A DNA stretch of 64,000 nt, taken from positions 186,001 through 250,000 of the forward strand of contig JASANG010004043.1 of assembly GCA_030248215.1 (NCBI GenBank), in the 5' to 3' direction. The DNA comes from Enoplolaimus lenunculus. Its lineage: Eukaryota; Nematoda; Enoplea; Enoplida; Thoracostomopsidae. Under the pieces are notes generated by a model, which ran no database searches, had not been told where the DNA came from, and was given only the letters and a program-made list of their open reading frames with translations. The translations under genes were made by a program, and so were the position numbers. This document shows positions 1-9,733 of this stretch, in pieces (position 1 is the first letter of the stretch; each line of letters starts with the position of its first letter).

Positions 1-151
1 CTCGCTGTATATAACATTGTTGTCTATACCCAGCAGATTTCGCCGTCTGCTGCGCGCGATTCCCGTGTAACAGTATTCCATCATTTTCCAACTCCTCGCC
101 AGCATCTTAGACAACATAACAACAAGTTTAGCAACAAAAACAGTAACAGAA

Positions 152-205
<54 letters not shown>

Positions 206-264
206 GCAGCAGCAGCAGCAACAACAACAACAACAACAACAACAACCACAACAACAACAACAGC

Positions 265-304
<40 letters not shown>

Positions 305-912
305 GTAGTAGTAGTAGTAGTAATAACAAGAACCCCAACAGTGCCGTGAACAAGAATAACAATAACGATAACAGCAAAAACGACGACGGCTACGACGACA
401 GCAAGATCATGGAGAACAATAACAAGAACAACAACAAAAAAATTCATTCACAAACTAATCTTGCCAAATTTACATCTGTGATATCAACAACACATCCAAC
501 GTTAAGCTCGACGAGCAATCGCGCAGCGTTTCCGGTTACACAACACCCGGCCAAACAACAACCGGCATTTCCGGCTTCAACTTCAAACTCAATCGGGCCA
601 GATTTCACTTCCAAAGACATGGACGTAACCGGAATTCGTGTAATTCAGCCCCGGTTGCCTCATTATGTTCGCCCAAAATCCGTATCAAAAGCTCAACCAA
701 GGCTTACAGACCATAGCGTTGTTCGCGGAATGTCACTTTCGAAATATTTTAAATTGAAACTTTTAAATTCAAAATTAACCTCAAATCGCAAAGATAACGA
801 GATAAGTTATAGTAGCGAACAGTTTAACTCATCCGAGAGAAAGGAATTAACTCTGAGAACGTTGACATTTAGAGTATTTGTTGTTGTGCTTGTGGCGAGT
901 GTTACGTGTTGA
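1..912 (+). CDS. Partial ORF with polyasparagine/polyserine runs, unknown protein
   Basis: One frame is open from the left edge to a TGA at 910-912, about 303 codons, so this may be the 3' coding part of a gene that starts outside the window. I do not recognise the product. The first 50 codons are mixed sequence. A region of almost pure Asn and Ser follows (roughly residues 50-110) with a few His and Lys, then a basic, Ser/Thr-rich, probably disordered stretch that ends in a short hydrophobic tail (VFVVVLVASVTC). The Asn run is written as long AAT blocks interrupted by AGC, CAA/AAC and AGT blocks, which is how a microsatellite inside coding DNA would look. A possible splice acceptor (gtaacag) lies near 73, so the true exon may begin there. 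A non-coding microsatellite that happens to be open is the alternative. The leucine-rich reading on the opposite strand is only its shadow. Confidence 0.4.
156..321. repeat. Compound trinucleotide microsatellite
   Basis: Consecutive blocks of AAT, AGC, AAC/CAA, AAT again and AGT repeats, all in register with the 1-912 frame. The period of three and the block structure show replication slippage, and selection to keep the frame is possible but not shown. Confidence 0.95.
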
Positions 913-1079
913 CTGGAACAGGGCTCGTACGCGAAGTGGGGCTAGGAAGATTCAAAAATCCGAAAAAATTTAACAGCATCCCCCAGAAAAATTCCAGACC
1001 CGCTTCAAATTATGTCATATAATTTGCTGTGTACCTCCCAAAAAAAGTTTCGTACTCTCACTAACACGTTGTGCTATCG

Positions 1080-1249
1080 ATGGGCCTGTCTACAAGCTTA
1101 TTACTACCTTAACTTAAACACCAGGTTTGTCGTATTTTGTAAAATTAACGGCGTTTTTCCTCTCTGCCTCCATTCTTACGTTTAGGCTTAGGCTTAGGCT
1201 TAGGAATATGCTTATACTACTATTACGGCTTTGTTTTATACAGTGGCCA
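1080..1249 (-). mobile_element. Degenerate copy of the TTAGGC-carrying MITE family
   Basis: The right part (taggaatatgcttatactac, then an end resembling ttctatacatgggcc) matches the better copy at 16412-16631 in the same orientation. It includes four TTAGGC-type hexamers. The left end near 1080 (gggcctgtctac) is poorly matched, so the left limit is uncertain. Confidence 0.45.
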
Positions 1250-1704
1250 TTATTTGGATAGTTCCGTTAGCTGTCAGAAGAAAAAGAAACTTCACATATT
1301 GAAATACGTAAACATTTTATTACAACAAAATAAAACTGATAATAAAGCAATGCAGGATAATAAAATCATGGAATGTACAATGTATAATGCAGTACTTGTA
1401 CAAACTTTAACGCAAATCAAATTAATCTTCTCCTATGTTTGACCACTAAAATTGCAGATCTTTGCGAAAATAATGGCTTTGCAAAATCAATCATAAGTTG
1501 AACCAATTGTGCTATACCGATTGGCCTAATTTAGCCTCGCTAAGAGCCCTAAGTCTAAGCCCAAGGTTAAACCTTACTGTTTGACTAACGTGTCTTCTAT
1601 GTTTTATTGTCATAATGTATATGAAAAATATAACACTGCCGTAATAGCATCACTCTGAGTGAAAAAGCACGATTATTGAAAAATTTGTAATATAAAGATA
1701 TATA

Positions 1705-2135
1705 GGGTGCAACAGGAATTACAAATTACCGAAACCAAAATTTGAATTTGAAAAATTACCAGAACCAGATCCGAAAAGTGAAAAATGCATGGCACCGAAA
1801 ATTCGTTTTTATTTTCCTTTTTGTTGTATTAATGGTCAAATAACCTTATTTGAAGATAGGTGTCACTTAATTTGCTGTATTTTAAATTTTCGATACGCAT
1901 GGAAGCGAAATCAACTTTCGATGGTTAATTTTCGGTGATTGCCAAGATTTATATACCATACTAATTAAATCTATTTCGTTTCTATCGTCACTAATTGAAC
2001 AAGATTCTTAAAGGTTAAGAAATTTAAAAAAACGACCGAAATTAAGTACTACTGCAATTTTTAATTCCGGTAAAAATTTACGAGAACCGGAAGGTGAAAA
2101 GATGCCAAAACTGAAACCTGAAATCCGGTTGCACC
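1705..2135. mobile_element. Non-autonomous DNA transposon with GGGTGCAAC termini
   Basis: It starts GGGTGCAACAGGAATT and ends AATCCGGTTGCACC, which are inverted relative to each other. The interior has repeated ccgaa/accgg-rich motifs. The ends resemble the hAT-like element at 26914-27279. No coding capacity is visible. Confidence 0.45.
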
Positions 2136-2590
2136 AAGAGTTGACAATGATGTTGGGCGTTCCAACTTTAATAATATAGCTTTGTCATAAGTACTTAGCG
2201 TTCTTGATTTATTCCATTCGAACGTATTTCGAGAATATGATGCTTATTGCATTTACAGATAGTTGAATATGAAACCAAACCACCAAACTTCTAAGCAGGA
2301 TTTTAAAATAATTTAAAAATTCGGCTTTAAATTATTTCCGCGAATATCGCAAACAGGGCATGATCCAGAGATGCTGCTACCACTATCTGAAAATTTTGTT
2401 AAATATAAAGACAAAGTTGCTAAAATATTTAGTCTTAAAATATATACCAAACATTGCAATGTATAATATATACGCGGCCTATTTAAAAAATTTCTGGATC
2501 TGCCACTATTGGTTTTAGAGCATTTTCTGAAGACCTTTAATTCTCAGGTTTACATATTCCCTCGCAAATCCTACATCCGCAAGGGCCAAG

Positions 2591-3426
2591 TTACAAATAC
2601 CGAAACACTTTGATTTTAGCGTCAATATAATCAACCGCATATAAGTAGCCATCACCAGCGGCAATATCTGACCAAAGCGTTTCAGTATTTTCACCGACCG
2701 CTTCCACAAACTCTCCATTGGAGTTAAAAATGTCCAGCACGCCCTGTCCTCGTCTAACCACCATAATATTATCAGATTCGTCCGTAGTCACACCTACCGC
2801 ATACGATATACCCCTAGGAGGTTCAAGTAGGTAAAACAATGAGCCCTGACGGTCAAAAGCGTATACCGCATCTTGACAGCTCACAAACAGCGCTCGGGTC
2901 GAGTTTACAGCGACAAAATTGCAATCACCGCCGGATTTATTCGGGATAGCAACTGTTTTAATTAAAGTTAAATTTGGATCGAAAATATGAACCGAATCAT
3001 GCGTCCGAGGTATGACATATAGTTCTTCAAGCGCTCCAGCTCCGCTGCGCGAGACTGCAAGTCCCTTGGTTGCAAAATCAAGCGATACATTTGCAACTAT
3101 CTTTCCCTGAGGGTCAAGTTTTGTCAGCAATTGTTGTCGCCCGCGTGCAAGCACCATATCGCCATTAGAAAGAACGGCAATATCGTAAATTGTGCAGTCA
3201 GGGCATTGGTATTCGCGAATAGTTTTCAGATCCGGTGTTGCAAGAACGCTAATTTTACCAGTTTCGTACGAGGGGACGTACAGGTAGCCCTCCCGATACG
3301 CTATTCCGACGACTTTTCCGAAATCTTGGAGAACTTTGTGGTGTGTTTGATCTGTAGCTGGTTGCGTTGTTGTTACCAGCGGGGCAGCTGTCGGCACTGG
3401 AGCAGGTTTCTGTTGGTTCATGGTGC
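2591..3426 (-). CDS. Exon 3 of membrane propeller gene: beta-propeller
   Basis: Acceptor ttttag|GC, phase 1, terminal stop at 2591-2593. The 276 residues after the internal Met are a complete propeller. Because an ATG lies five bases into the exon, a shorter soluble product from an internal start is conceivable. The phase match to exon 2 makes the spliced membrane form more likely. Confidence 0.9.
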
Positions 3427-6281
3427 CTAAAAATTTTGCTAAATTGCTTTACAACTTTTTTAAGATAATATATTAACACGAACGATATTAGAAGATAAAG
3501 AATTATACGCCTATAAGGATAAACCGATTATCGCATTGCCCACAGCTGGAAAATATGATTACAGAAGTGCCAGTTGCATTTTGCCCTGTTTTGCGAGGGT
3601 CTCTAAATGTTTGATGTTATATGAGTACGGTCACCGAACCGGGCGAAGTCTTATCAAACCTTAGGTGGGACTAACCAGATAACTGAAAATGTTAAATTTA
3701 CTTTGTTTTCACGCGAAAAGTTTTTGACAATTTTTTTTACGGAAATGGTGGAAAGTTACATAATTTTTGACAAACATTTGAAAAAATATTCGTTCGCTTA
3801 GTGCCGTCCCCATTCATGTCAGCGCCCTTGTTTTTACAGACACAAAACTACAAACATTGGTTCCAGTTATATACCGTATAAAACTTAAAGCTTTACCCGA
3901 CGGTTTAGGTCCATCTTGTCGACCTGGAAACTTTACACCAGAATATTTCGGTTCGATATTCGTTCTGCGCCGTTCTTCTACTCCAGACCGCCCTCGACCA
4001 AGCACAACGCGACTGTGCTCATTTTCAGACGAGCTACTTTTTGAACCGTGGATCACAAACGGGGTCCCCACGGTGCGAGGGCCGTTTTTGGTGGCCGGCT
4101 CCGTAGAAACTGCCACATTCTTGGTTTCACTAACTGATTTCGATTTGGCACGATTTGACTCATCACTGGGCAGCGTCAGTTTGGCGAGTTCAGGTTTTTT
4201 AGGGTTATCTGAAATAAGTTTAGGTCAATACGTTCAACCTCCGGCACCCATCGTGCAATCAATTTTATAACTGGATATAGTTCGATTTTAATAATATTGC
4301 CATGCCAAATATGGTTGAAGATCAAACGTTTCATATTTTAGTAGCCGTGGTCAGTTCTATGTGAAATTGTTGCTCATACAACGCTAATTCGAAAATGTTA
4401 CACGTTCAACGTTGGATAATCTTCTAGTAGTTTTTATATTTCAAAAATTTCATAATGTAGTTTAATTTTCATCGGTTGATTAGAAAGTAAATGTTTTCTA
4501 CACGTCACTAGCCGACTATTTGTCTCCATGTATCCGTTATAAATCTTGACTATAAACAAGAAAAATTTCTTTCGAGGCCAATTGCCAGCCATGGGCGTAG
4601 CGTTAATTTTACTTCTACTCTCGTATTTTCAAATATGTGTAGCATCTACCACCAGTTACTGATAAGACATATTGCTTTCTTTCGCAACAGTAAATGGTGA
4701 GTTTAAAAATGTAGCATATGTTTCGCATTTGAATTGTACTGTTTCTCGGCCAGAGTTCGTCAGTTTGAGAACCGATTGCTTGGTATACATGCTACACGCA
4801 TATGTCAATATTGGAGTTGGTTTGAGTAGGACCACACCAATTACTTAAGATTACTTGTTTAGGTTCCCTCCATTTAAGGTTCCACTACGCATATAGCGAA
4901 CTTGAGCCTAATCCTACTCCTAAACCTAAGCACATGATAGCAATATATATGTCGTAGCCCAAGTCGTAATGCAGACCAATTCCGAATTGGGATACTGTAA
5001 TGAGCCGAATAAGAGGGTGCGGTAGTAAGAGGTGGTCCCCATTTTGGGTCCCAATCAATAGGAGTCCGTATCCCTAATGAGCATCCGTAAGCAGATAGAG
5101 TCCCTAAACCCTATTTGGAGTCCATAAATGTCAATTATCCCTAACTGTAGCGCATAAATGACTAGAGGACCAAATAATTTGAGTTCGAAACTTTAAAACG
5201 TACTTAAATTTTCAAAGTACATTCCAAACGTTTAATTCAACGGATAATTGCAGTACCGGACATATAAAAGTAATGAAGGGCGGCGGAGCGTGGGTTAAAA
5301 ATAAATAACAGTCCGTAACCGAACAACAAGAGGGGTTCCCTCTGAAGAGGCCAAATAAATATCAGTCCCCACTCTTATTCGGGTCACTACAGTACCCTCT
5401 ATACAGGCGAAATAAATATCAGTCCTCCCCTTATTCGGCTCACTACAGTAGTCCAAAGCGGAATTACGACTTGGGCTAGCCCAAGGCGAAATGATGTCTG
5501 ATAAAGCTTTGCGTTTTCAGATTGCTTACTTGATACGGCAAAGTAGCTTAGTAAAGCAAACTTCTTAATAACTAACAAAAATTACACCGTGGGCTACTAA
5601 GTATACGATTTTTTTAGTTAATAACTAACAGAAATAAATTTGTCAAAGCCAATACTAGGGCCATGGCTTCTTTGACACCCAGGCCCGTAGCCAGCTCATC
5701 TTGCTAGGGGGATAAAATTTTAACGAGGGACATAGCAGAGTTTTCGTTCACTTACATGGAAGGTTGACAATAATTTTCTAGGGGTGCGGCAACATTTTTC
5801 AAGTTGGACTTAAGCCCCAATGGCCACCCTTGGCTGCGGATCCGTGGCCACGGCCTGTTTACTACACATTCAACTCACCCTCAGGTCTACCAATAATCGA
5901 TTGATTATAGACCAATGGGTCCCTTGCAGTCGCCGTTGTCACGGTTGTTGTTTTAGTAAACCGGGGCTTTAAAGCGAAAAATGCCCCCATTGAAAGTGCA
6001 GCTAACAGACCAAGACCAGCAATTAGCAAAAACGTCAATGCAACATTATTTAGTAAAATCGGACGAGAAAAACATCGTAAACAACCACGACGTGGTGAGC
6101 TAGTTTCAGTTGAAAATCCGGCATATTTCGATTTCGATTTTGCGTTTGGATCCAGTTCTCCGCCACTGCCGTTACCGTTCTTGTACTGGAGCTCGCCTGA
6201 AACTTCTAAGTATCGTTGAAGTGAACTAGACCTTCGTTCAGAATGGTCAGTTGTCGATTTCAATTTGTTCGGGTCGACCAT
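2591..6281 (-). CDS. Type II membrane protein with C-terminal six-bladed beta-propeller
   Basis: Three minus-strand exons (6281-5879, 4208-3897, 3426-2591) have GT-AG borders and join in phase 1 at both junctions, giving 516 residues. The ATG context (gccaATGG) is strong. Residues 1-73 are polar and basic with two cysteines just before the membrane (CLRC). A single hydrophobic helix spans about 74-104 and is preceded by arginines, predicting a cytoplasmic N terminus. Residues 110-265 are a Thr/Ser/Lys-rich linker with basic clusters (VEERRR). Residues 265-516 show six repeats of about 42 residues of the form GIAY..GYLYV.....KISV, typical of NHL/YncE-like propellers. There is no signal peptide and no catalytic motif that I recognise. 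APMAP/strictosidine synthase-like proteins share the type II plus propeller layout, but specific identity is not evident. It probably acts as an extracellular or lumenal binding protein; that role is inference. Confidence 0.8.
3897..4208 (-). CDS. Exon 2 of membrane propeller gene: basic linker
   Basis: Acceptor tttcag|AT and donor TCGG|gtaaag, phase 1 in and out. Codes residues 135-238, low in hydrophobics and rich in Ser, Lys and Arg. VLGRGRSGVEERRR contains candidate basic processing sites. The intron to exon 1 (4209-5878) carries nested MITEs. Confidence 0.8.
4943..5482. mobile_element. Outer MITE with GTCGTAGCCCAAGTCG termini, interrupted by another MITE
   Basis: Left end gtcgtagcccaagtcgtaat at 4951 and right end attacgacttgggctagcc at about 5462-5481 are inverted copies. 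Almost all of the interior is the inserted element at 4993-5450. It lies in the first intron of the propeller gene. Confidence 0.6.
4993..5450 (+). mobile_element. TA-ended MITE (TACTGTAGTGACCCG family), copy 1
   Basis: Terminal inverted repeats of the form TACTGTAGTGACCCGAATA and its complement. The interior has repeated rounds of ...tccctaa...gagtccataa. The right terminus is duplicated (5340-5394 repeated at 5395-5450). It is inserted in the outer element at 4943-5482. TA ends suggest a Tc1/mariner-type mover. Confidence 0.8.
5879..6281 (-). CDS. Exon 1 of membrane propeller gene: cytoplasmic tail and TM helix
   Basis: Codes residues 1-134 plus one base. The donor is GAGG|gtgagt (phase 1). 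The exon carries the whole membrane segment (ALTFLLIAGLGLLAALSMGA) with flanking RRGCLRC on the cytoplasmic side. Confidence 0.85.
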
Positions 6282-6722
6282 TGGCTTTAATATATTTGTT
6301 ATTTAGATATTTCTGTTAACTAATCAACGTTGTTGTATTTATAATGCTAATTTTCCGCAAACTCTGCACTTCTGATAATTGCACAAATAATTTTTTATTA
6401 TGTTTAATAGTGATGGGCATCTGACATTTTTTCACATACGGATATCCGGTGTACTATTTTATTGCACTGCATGTAGCCAAAGGGTATAGCCTCCATAGAA
6501 TAGTTTTGACCTGCCTAAAAAGTTTTCAACCTTGTTTAAAAGTCTTTGAAAACCCATGTATGCCCTTCTTTCAAAAAGATTTGAGAGCTATAAATAACCT
6601 CATGAAATTTGTTGAAAGAAAAGGTTTCGGGACTACTTAAAGCAACGACAATACCTTTTGTTTCATTAATATTCCTGTCTCTGGTGACGAAAAACTTGGT
6701 GGCCAAATTGTTTCAATTTTTA

Positions 6723-6930
6723 AGCACTTCTAGCCCCACAACTACGTCACTGGGCCTTATGTGAATTTCTATTTTTAGCACTTCTAGCCCCACAACTACG
6801 TCACTGGGCCTAATGTGAATTTCTTTTTTAAGCACTTCTAGCCCCCAACTACGTCACTGGACCTTATGTGAATTTCTATTTTTAAGCACTTTTAGCCCCC
6901 CAACTACGTCACGTGGTCCTTATGTGAATA
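6723..6930. repeat. Four-copy 54-bp tandem repeat
   Basis: Units start at 6723, 6777, 6831 and 6885 with agcacttctagcccc...ctacgtcactgggcc. They differ by scattered substitutions and small indels, so the array is not very recent. Confidence 0.95.
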
Positions 6931-7063
6931 ACAAAATTACGGTGTAATTAATTATCTATGGCTCAGACAGAATGTTATGCACTATGATACTTTTCACTTG
7001 TCTCAACTTTACTGCATTGGCTTGTATACAGAAGTTTGCTAGTTACAGTCCTTTGACCGCTAA

Positions 7064-8184
7064 CCCGTGTCGCATTAAAAAATGCCACCCCCCAAAAAAA
7101 ATGACACCGGGCATTTTTGAATGAAGTCCAAATTTCATAGTACTGTCGTGTGAAAAACTGACCCCCATTAAAAAGAGACCCCGGTCGTTTTTACACAGCG
7201 TCGCATGAAAAAATGACCCCCGTGAAAAAAGGCCCCGGTCAGCTTTCACAAAACTGTACTAAAACATCCTCTATGAAAATATATTACTTTCCACTAGCGA
7301 CTATACTTAAGCACACAGTGACAGTTTATTTTGATGACAACACTATGAAAACCACTCTTACCGTTCATAATTTGAGGAACAGATAATAAAGCTAATTAAA
7401 GTCCAAGGAAAAACCTGCTGGAAAATACAAAACAAACACATACATTGGCGTAGCCAGGATTTTGGTTTAAGGGCCCACATCGCTATACTGTTTAGGGTGG
7501 CGCTTTACTTATCATGAATTTATGCCTGAGGGGATGTTTGAGTACGAATAAGGAATGCGTTGCCAAAACCAAAACTATGCAAATATTTAATGTTCACGAA
7601 TATAACTGTTATACATATTTCAACATCATCTTACGGTAAAACTGGGACGTGCCTAGAGTTGTCTGCCCCACAATCCAGCTATAGGCCCTTTTGCAATGTC
7701 AAATCAAGAAAATTTTTTGCGGGCATTCGAGATTGGTCCAGTCCACCCACTCCCCCAGCTAGTGCCGAGACCAACATTAATGGTTTCTAGATAACTTCTA
7801 TATCTCTGAGTAGGGAATGTGTGAAGTATTAGCCATTTCTCTCAGAGATATGTGGGCTAAGTTAGAAACTAGTAGTGATGTGTCGGCTCCAAAGTTGTGT
7901 CATTGCCGATGCCAATTCTTGTTTTTATATTTTGACGAACCTTATATGCCGATACCGATGTCGATCTTTATTTTGGTACAATCATGCTTACTAAATTTGT
8001 ATGGTTATACGCGATCAGTTTTTCATGGGGGTCAATATTTCATTCCTATATTGGTCGTGTAAAAGCGACCGGGGGTCTCTTTTTAACGAGGGTTATTTTT
8101 ACACGACAGTACTATGAAAATCGGACCCCATGAAAATCTACCCGGGGAACATTTTTGGGTCGTCATTGATTCATGCGACACCGG
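7064..8184. mobile_element. 1.1-kb element with long imperfect inverted repeats
   Basis: The left arm (about 7064-7250) and right arm (about 8010-8184) are inverted copies. Each begins ccggtgtcgcatgaa-like and contains repeated units of tgaaaaactgacccccatta and agagaccccggtcg. The arms therefore carry internal tandem repeats of about 50 bp. No transposase is visible in the 750-bp middle. Class unknown. Confidence 0.7.
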
Positions 8185-8232
8185 TTTACCACAAAATTTT
8201 TTCGAACTTCATGTATTTAACAATTATTACAG

Positions 8233-8339
8233 GTATGCGCACTACAGAATTTCCAAAGGACGTGAGAGCCACCTCGAGTTCCAGCGTCAAGCTCTTACAG
8301 TTAAGCGGCGATAGTAAAAGCTTTGCATCCGATAGTTGA
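8233..8339 (+). CDS. Possible terminal exon, unknown gene
   Basis: Acceptor ttattacag|GT is followed by 34 codons and a TGA. The peptide is Ser/Lys-rich (VRATSSSSVKLLQLSGDSK). If real, the incoming intron has phase 1. No upstream partner exon was found and the frame is short, so this could be chance. Confidence 0.2.
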
Positions 8340-9186
8340 CAGTTGAAATAACAACTTTAAATGTGTATCTCAGAGCAATTTAGATATAGTTACAGAATTT
8401 TTAAATTTTAAAGTCGGTCATTTAAAAAAAATTCAGATTATAAACGTTTGGCTCCTGCATATTCTTCTCCCCAGGTTTAGGTTTTAGGCCCAGATTTAGG
8501 CTAAGGTTGTTGCCTAAGCCTCGCCATTATTTTAAATGTTCGAGATTCTGTAAGAACCAATACTTTCCATTCATATAGAAATCTTGGATATGCCATTGTC
8601 GGTCAAAGCAGCTTGACTTAGGCTTATAGAATTTTGGTGAAACTTTCGTCCAGTTTGGCGATAAACCCAAAATTGAAAACAACATTATCAAATGTTATTA
8701 ATATAGATGTTATGCTCAAGCTATCGCATTGTTTTGATTGAAAAATTTCACTATTTTTCTTTGCAACAAAAACAACAAACCTCTCAAGTATTTTCTTAAT
8801 GTTGCGGCTGAAAAGAGTTGTTAAAGTCAGGGCAAAAATTATTTAACATTTAAAGATACTTGGCTCCACGTTGCTGCAGTGTTTTTTCGAAACAAAACGA
8901 ACAAATCATTGTTTTTTTTTCATTTTAAGAAGAAATGCGTTGAATTTGAAACATACAGAAGCTACAAAAGTACGTAGTTTATGAAACAGAGCTTAAAACC
9001 CAAAAATAAGCAGCCCAACTTAGCGGATTTACTGGTAGTTAAACAAATTTTCTAAATATACAATTTAGAACCGACTACATATGTTGAAAAGGTTATTCCT
9101 GTGTGGACATCACATATTGGCGAAATTATATTAAACATTTCTTCAAATTTATTCTTTATCTTACAATTTCATAATCTTCTTTAATT
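8340..9186. other. Intergenic, nothing recognised
   Basis: AT-rich sequence with a weak TTAGG-like patch at 8470-8520. No gene or clear element. Confidence 0.5.
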
Positions 9187-9733
9187 ATGAATTTATCGAA
9201 AATGCGCTTTTATAGAAGGTTGTATCAAACTGTTGTGGACTTCCGTTTATGGAACGGTGATCAAGATGTGACTCGCCCAAAGTTTATTGACGGGCTCATC
9301 GAAATTTCTATTGGAGGTTACTCGACAGAGCACGCACCGCTTAAGTACGTTTCTAAAGGGCTAATGATTTCGCTGCTTGATTTATTTTATTACACTACAC
9401 CCTTATCACTGCTATGTTACTGACTTTTGTATCATCATTCTACCTCACATTTAAATCTAATACCTACACTTCTGTGTAAATGGTGAAACTAGTTTCAATC
9501 TTGAATAATAAACTATTTTCTTATTTGTAAATCTTTTGCTGCTTTATTGGTTTAGACGTTGCGACCTGCCTGCAAAAAACAAGTTCAATTTCAAAAATAT
9601 CCAATTTCCTCTACAGAATCTCACTTTCTTCTGGGCGTTTCTTATTCATTTCTGCTATGAAACAAGCGTAATTTTTAAAAGTCATTCGCAAACTTTTAGC
9701 TTAATCGGAAAACGTTATGCCAACGGATATTGA
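9187..9733 (+). CDS. Possible two-exon gene for a 111-residue unknown protein
   Basis: The ATG at 9187 has an in-frame stop just upstream. A first exon (9187-9344) ends at AA|gtacgt, and an acceptor (ttggtttag) at 9555 opens a second exon (9556-9733) in the matching phase, ending at TGA. The predicted peptide starts MNLSKMRFYRRLYQTVVDF and has a hydrophobic patch (LTFFWAFLIHF). I do not recognise it. Phase agreement is one-in-three by chance and both exons are short, so the model is tentative. Confidence 0.25.

Larger units (their letters stand above)
913..2590. other. Intergenic stretch with two degenerate MITE copies
   Basis: No convincing gene. It contains a TTAGGC-like array at 1181-1206, a degenerate MITE at 1080-1249 and an element at 1705-2135. 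The rest is AT-rich unique-looking DNA. Short ORFs here lack splice context or recognisable composition. Confidence 0.6.
6282..8232. other. Gene-poor stretch dominated by repeats
   Basis: Holds the 54-bp tandem array (6723-6930) and the long inverted-repeat element (7064-8184). I see no supported coding exon. The short ORFs at 7560-8062 lie inside the repeat element. Confidence 0.6.

Noticed and set aside
81-377. 98-residue polyleucine frame on the minus strand
   Set aside because: It is the complement of the AAT/AGC/AAC microsatellite read in another frame; composition is purely repeat-driven.
3857-4270. 137-codon plus-strand frame
   Set aside because: It is antisense to exon 2 of the membrane propeller gene, which has splice sites and phase agreement on the minus strand.
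7560-8062. Plus-strand frames of 76 and 81 codons
   Set aside because: They lie inside the inverted-repeat element at 7064-8184 and have no transposase or host-gene features.
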